This document shows, in pieces, positions 21,831 to 25,389 of a stretch of DNA of 25,389 nucleotides. The stretch spans positions 1 to 25,389 of the forward strand of contig JAPEVF010000664.1 of NCBI GenBank assembly GCA_029747585.1. The letters are read 5' to 3'. The stretch is from Pleurotus djamor. Taxonomy: Eukaryota > Basidiomycota > Agaricomycetes > Agaricales > Pleurotaceae. The position numbers and the translations under genes were made by a program. The number at the start of each line of letters is the position of its first letter. Positions within the stretch are counted from its first letter, which is position 1. Under the pieces are notes generated by a model. The model did no database searches and was not told where the DNA came from. It worked only from the letters and a program-made list of their open reading frames with translations.

Positions 21831-21919
21831 ATAGGACTGGGAGTTGGCACATCAAGATAAAGTACCTGCCACCATTATACCCTAATCTACTGTTAGTTCT
21901 GTCGAGCCCGAGAAGCCGA

Positions 21920-21927
21920 TGACGTCA
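21920..21927. promoter_or_regulatory. TGACGTCA (CRE-type bZIP site)
   Basis: This is the perfect 8-bp palindrome of the ATF/CREB consensus, directly followed by CGCGTC. It lies 90 bp after the stop of gene E and about 760 bp before gene F. Use in vivo is unproven. Confidence 0.35.
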
Positions 21928-22632
21928 CGCGTCTAACCAAATAATGTTGAACCGACTTAGCGTGGACTTTTGCTTTTCTCCCTGTCATGCATGATCTTCT
22001 GATTCGAATGCAATGACGACGCTCTCAAACTTGTAAGAGTATTCTAAACTTATACCACCTCGAGGCTCGATTCCATGCTCATACGAGATTAGAGACTTGT
22101 AGATCGAATTTAGTGATCAGTGACAATGCCCGTTCTTTTCTTCTTCAATCATCCGCGTCATGCACCAGTGCCGGTAGGTACGCTGGGACATGACAGTGCC
22201 CTTCTGAAAAAGATACTGAAGCTAGGACTTCCCACTCTCTTGCGCCGGGAGTCGCCCAGTCAACACGGTTCGCAGGAAGAATTTTCCTAGCGGGCCACGG
22301 CTCAAATACCTCAGGTGCACTTCATTTATATGATTATGGCTAAGCTCGTCTTCCAGTCAAAATGACGAGATGATATATTTGATCATCTACGTCGTGGGTT
22401 ACCTCCCCTGCATGAATCATGATTTGACGCCTTGAAGTCGTGGTGGGACTCCGAAACATACGATGCATGATGCACAGTGTGGCGGGAATCGCCACTAGCG
22501 CGTCCAAGCTTAGCAAAATGACGGCGGATCCTCCTAATGTGCACTCCCACATTCATCTAATGTAAGTGCAAACATCTCTCTCGTCTAGATGGGCTGATGG
22601 ATTTCGAAGGATAGAGGGATCAAAAATTGCTG

Positions 22633-22640
22633 TATAAATA
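22633..22640 (+). promoter_or_regulatory. TATA box of reductase F
   Basis: TATAAATA lies 51-58 bp upstream of the start codon at 22691, a spacing that suits a short 5' leader. It is the clearest core promoter among the six reductase genes. Confidence 0.6.
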
Positions 22641-22690
22641 CTTGGACAAGGGGCTTGAGTAGTCATATACTCCAGCCAACCTTCCAACCC

Positions 22691-24234
22691 ATGTCTCATT
22701 TATCAGAGCTAACCGGCCCCAAGCCACCTCTCACCTTCCCCCAGGAGCGCGTTACTCAAATCGAAGACTTCGTTGCGAAGTATACCGCGATGGTCACCCC
22801 AAAGAGCTCGCCAGCCGTCAGCTCTCCCAAGGACGGCGGCACCGCCAGCGTCGTATTGATCACCGGTTCGACCGGGATCCTCGGCAGTCACATCCTCCAG
22901 AACTTGATCAACGATGACCGCGTCCAGAGTGTTTTCACCCTCAATCGTATGGCGGCTACACCGGTCAATGAAAGACAGGCCATTTCTTTCCGCAAGTTCT
23001 CGTTGGACTCCTCGACTTTGTCTTCTACCAAGCTTACCTCCCTCGAGGGGAATATCTCAGAGCCCCGTCTCGGATTAGATGATGTAACCTATGACAAGGT
23101 AAGGTTTGCTTCGTTCCACGGTATATTCCGCTAATGAGTACCCCTCCTTCAGCTTCTGGACTCTGTCACTGTCATCATCCACTGTGCTTGGATCATGAAC
23201 CACAAGATCCCTGTCCATGCATTCGAGCCTCTAATCGTAGGAACCGTCAACCTCATCAATTTCGCCCATGAATCGCGCGAATCGAGCGTTCAATTCGTCT
23301 TCGCTTCATCAATCACGGCCGTCCAGAATTTTGGTTGCGTCGGCCAGGTTCCTGACGCAGTACTAGGTGACGCACGAGTCTCACTGGACACTGGATACGG
23401 TGAAGCGAAGCACATTGTGGAAAAGGTTTGCACAGATTCTAAATGCTTTCCGGGCTACACATGATGACGACACGCTCCAGATTTTGGCGTCAAGCCAGCT
23501 CCGTTCTTGCTCAGTGCGCATGCCGCAACTCTACTTGGATGCGTGGCCAATGACCGGATGGCTACCTTTCCTCATCAAGTCTGGCTACAATCTTGGACAA
23601 TTCCCTGCGGTTTCTGGTGTAAGTCACGCTTCCGTAGACATACAAAATGAACTAAAACCCGCATCCTTATTTAACCCGTCCCTTAGAAAGTTGATTGGCT
23701 TCCTGCTGATTATACTTCGAGGTTTACCATTGAAGTCGCGTTGGGATGCGCCGAGAAGCCGCAGGTGATCAACGTCCGTCATCCTCTTCCTGTTGACTTC
23801 CCCGCCGTACTTGGATGGATACAAGATGCAATCTCTGCCAAGCAAGGAGGCAAGTTTTCCCCACTTCCTTCCGTTCCGACGTCATCTTGGCTTGCATCCG
23901 TGCGGCGCTCTCAAATCGCCGGTATGGCACCCCAGGACGTGGTAAGCTATACAGCATTTCTTCTCTTATAGGCTGCTTATCGATTTCGGTAATCCGCTCA
24001 TCACAGCCGGTGATCAAACTCTTCGAGTTCTTTGTGAAGGTGGCCGAGCGGCAAGAACACATGGACTCAGTCCCTATCGTTGGTGGACTCCCCCTCATGG
24101 ATGTCACAGCTGCGCGCTCTATCAACCCGCTGCTAGATCAGCTCAAGCCTCTCGACAAAGAGACTGTCGCCGGGTGGGTTGGATATTGGATTAAAGAAGA
24201 GTTCTTGCCTCTGTCAATCGCTATGCCGCTCTAG
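22691..24234 (+). CDS. Stand-alone thioester-reductase domain protein (paralogue F)
   Basis: NAD_binding_4 / thioester-reductase family, 433 aa. Exons: 22691-23098, 23153-23425, 23481-23618, 23687-23941, 24007-24234; introns 54, 55, 68 and 65 nt, all phase 0. The ATG at 22691 is the first in frame after the TATA box. The N-terminal helix is at 16-31 (FPQERVTQIEDFVAKY), GSTGILG at 59-65, and YGEAK at 218-222. The usual HNAW is HCAW (145-148) and is followed by IMNHK in place of the LDF/LNF type sequence. The Ser pair at 188-189 sits in FASSI. Exon 3 is 12 nt shorter than in A-D, deleting four residues in the loop after MPQLY. Exon 4 keeps HPLPV, and the C-terminus reads GWVGYW instead of GWVDYW. 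The gene is intact with good splice sites, so these changes look like divergence of the active site rather than decay. Confidence 0.88.
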
Positions 24235-25308
24235 GAAGCGACCGAGTAATTGGGATGAATGTTGAGACTTTGAAATATGACTGTTGTCTATTGAGGTGTT
24301 CTACATAGGAATTCCTGTGGCTGTTTGAATGCGTCAAATCCATATTTGTCTCCTGAGCTTCTCCTAATTCGCTCCTTCGCACCCACTAACTCAGGCTCCG
24401 GCGCTTCTTTCTTGCCACCTTCGTCCTTAGTTCCATTGTCCACCAATACGCACACGATCAATCGCGGTCTACGTTCGCACTCCTCTGATCAATAAGGGCC
24501 TCTTAAACACACCTCTGCTCTTAGTGCTACTTTACTAAGACTCCGGAGAGCAATGTCGGACAGACGATCAATCGATCCTTGATCAAGACCTTGTTGCCAA
24601 AGAATCGTCGTTGTCCTATTCTAGACGCTCATTCCCTCCCGTACGACTTTGTTTCGCGTCCAAAAGTACACCTGAGACATACTAACTCGGCTGGGTCTCT
24701 CGAAGAGCCCTCGAGGAGCCCTTGGGAAAAACTTAAAAGTCGCGATTGCATAAATCTTGGACCTTCGCTAAGGTCCCCGCTGTTTGTTGAATGATGTTCG
24801 CGCTGATCCAGGGGGCTATCTCGGAGTCACACTGCCAACTCTTACTTGAACCAACGGCACATGTCCAATTCTTCTCTCCATGATTTGACGTGATTTGCCA
24901 CCCGATGAGATGGAAGATCACAAAGTTTTTTTGGCTACATCATCGCGGCTAGTGCTCAGGCTGTTCGGGAGCCTCATCGCTGGAAACTTCCCTGAGAGGT
25001 AATACCCCATTCTGAAAGTAAGTCTATCAAATCATTATTGTGAGTTGACTGTGACGAGGCCATAGGCATATCAGTACACTTGCGCGCCAAAGGCGGTATT
25101 TCAGGATCTGTGGATTTCCTCCTTAATCCAACATGTGTCTGGCCTTCATCTTGTCTGCTCCGATCTGATGCATTAAAGTCTCGTCACCCTTGTGATGTAC
25201 CCATGTGCATTCTACGATTCATAGTGACGCAGTGTCAGCTACTCTGCGTCCTAACCTAAGCAGATGGGTTCCACATGACGCAGCGGACTGTCGTAAAGGT
25301 TCTGTGAG
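24235..25308. other. Right intergenic region
   Basis: No gene is recognised. ACGATCAATCG occurs twice, near 24454 and 24564. Three copies of GACGCAG (one inverted) lie between 25226 and 25283, just ahead of a TATA box. Confidence 0.5.
25226..25250. repeat. Inverted repeat GACGCAG / CTGCGTC
   Basis: Perfect 7-bp arms at 25226-25232 and 25244-25250 flank an 11-nt spacer. A third GACGCAG is at 25277-25283. All lie within 85 bp upstream of a TATA box, as expected of a transcription-factor site. Confidence 0.6.
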
Positions 25309-25315
25309 TATATAA
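25309..25315 (+). promoter_or_regulatory. TATA box of a gene beyond the right edge
   Basis: TATATAA is followed by about 75 bp rich in C and T with no ATG before the window ends. This looks like the core promoter and leader of a plus-strand gene that starts outside the window. Confidence 0.45.
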
Positions 25316-25389
25316 TGCTGCCTCAATTAAATCCCCGAAACTCATACCACCGTATCAATTCATTTTTCCTTTTGACCCGACCCTCGTAT

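Larger units (their letters stand above)
21831..22690. other. Intergenic region between reductases E and F
   Basis: It contains a perfect TGACGTCA at 21920-21927 and the TATA box of gene F near its right end. A 70-codon minus-strand frame (22552-22340) begins with a hydrophobic stretch but has no recognisable motif and lies in the promoter of F, so I do not call it a gene. Confidence 0.55.

Noticed and set aside
22340..22552. 70-codon minus-strand frame with a hydrophobic start
   Set aside because: It sits in the promoter region of reductase F, has no recognisable family motif and no supporting signals.
772..24234. The possibility that any reductase copy is a pseudogene
   Set aside because: For each copy I traced all five exons: frames are open, splice sites are GT..AG, all introns are phase 0, and the catalytic Ser/Tyr/Lys residues are present.

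Overview
The window is nuclear DNA of a filamentous basidiomycete, probably an Agaricomycete. The evidence is several short introns per gene (47-95 nt, GT..AG), compact spacing, a secreted DUF5648-repeat protein, a fungal Kha1-type antiporter, and a family of thioester-reductase proteins related to fungal NRPS-like A-T-R enzymes. The species cannot be told. All gene models were assembled by hand from splice signals and reading-frame continuity; no transcript evidence was available.

Layout. Six paralogous five-exon genes dominate. Four lie on the minus strand at the left and centre: A 772-2320, B 5187-6731, C 7461-8998, D 13481-15139. Two lie on the plus strand at the right: E 20311-21830, F 22691-24234. 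Each encodes a stand-alone reductase of 431-460 aa of the NAD_binding_4 / thioester-reductase (extended SDR) type. This domain normally ends fungal adenylation-thiolation-reductase proteins, but no adenylation or carrier domain is present here. All six are intact: every splice preserves frame, all introns are phase 0 at the same four places, exon 2 is exactly 273 nt in each, and the Ser/Tyr/Lys catalytic residues are kept. Between C and D is a six-exon CPA2 K+/H+ antiporter gene (9966-12913, minus). Between D and E are a small secreted DUF5648-repeat protein (15796-16402, minus) and a five-exon protein with a cysteine cluster and a C-terminal coiled coil (17859-19565, plus).

How the genes may work together. 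The reductases would use NADPH to release or reduce acyl thioesters, so they need a partner that supplies an activated acyl group; none is visible in the window. The Cys-cluster/coiled-coil protein could be a local regulator. The antiporter and DUF5648 protein look like unrelated neighbours. Gene D has the most altered cofactor site and F has a changed HNAW motif, which suggests divergence of specificity rather than decay.

Non-coding stretches hold strong hairpins near the left end (295-527), bZIP-type palindromes upstream of A and between E and F, TATA boxes before F and the DUF5648 gene, and what looks like the promoter of another gene at the right end. A possible small or broken gene lies near 3474-3792. 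Three single N bases mark unresolved positions (2643, 4138, 7139).
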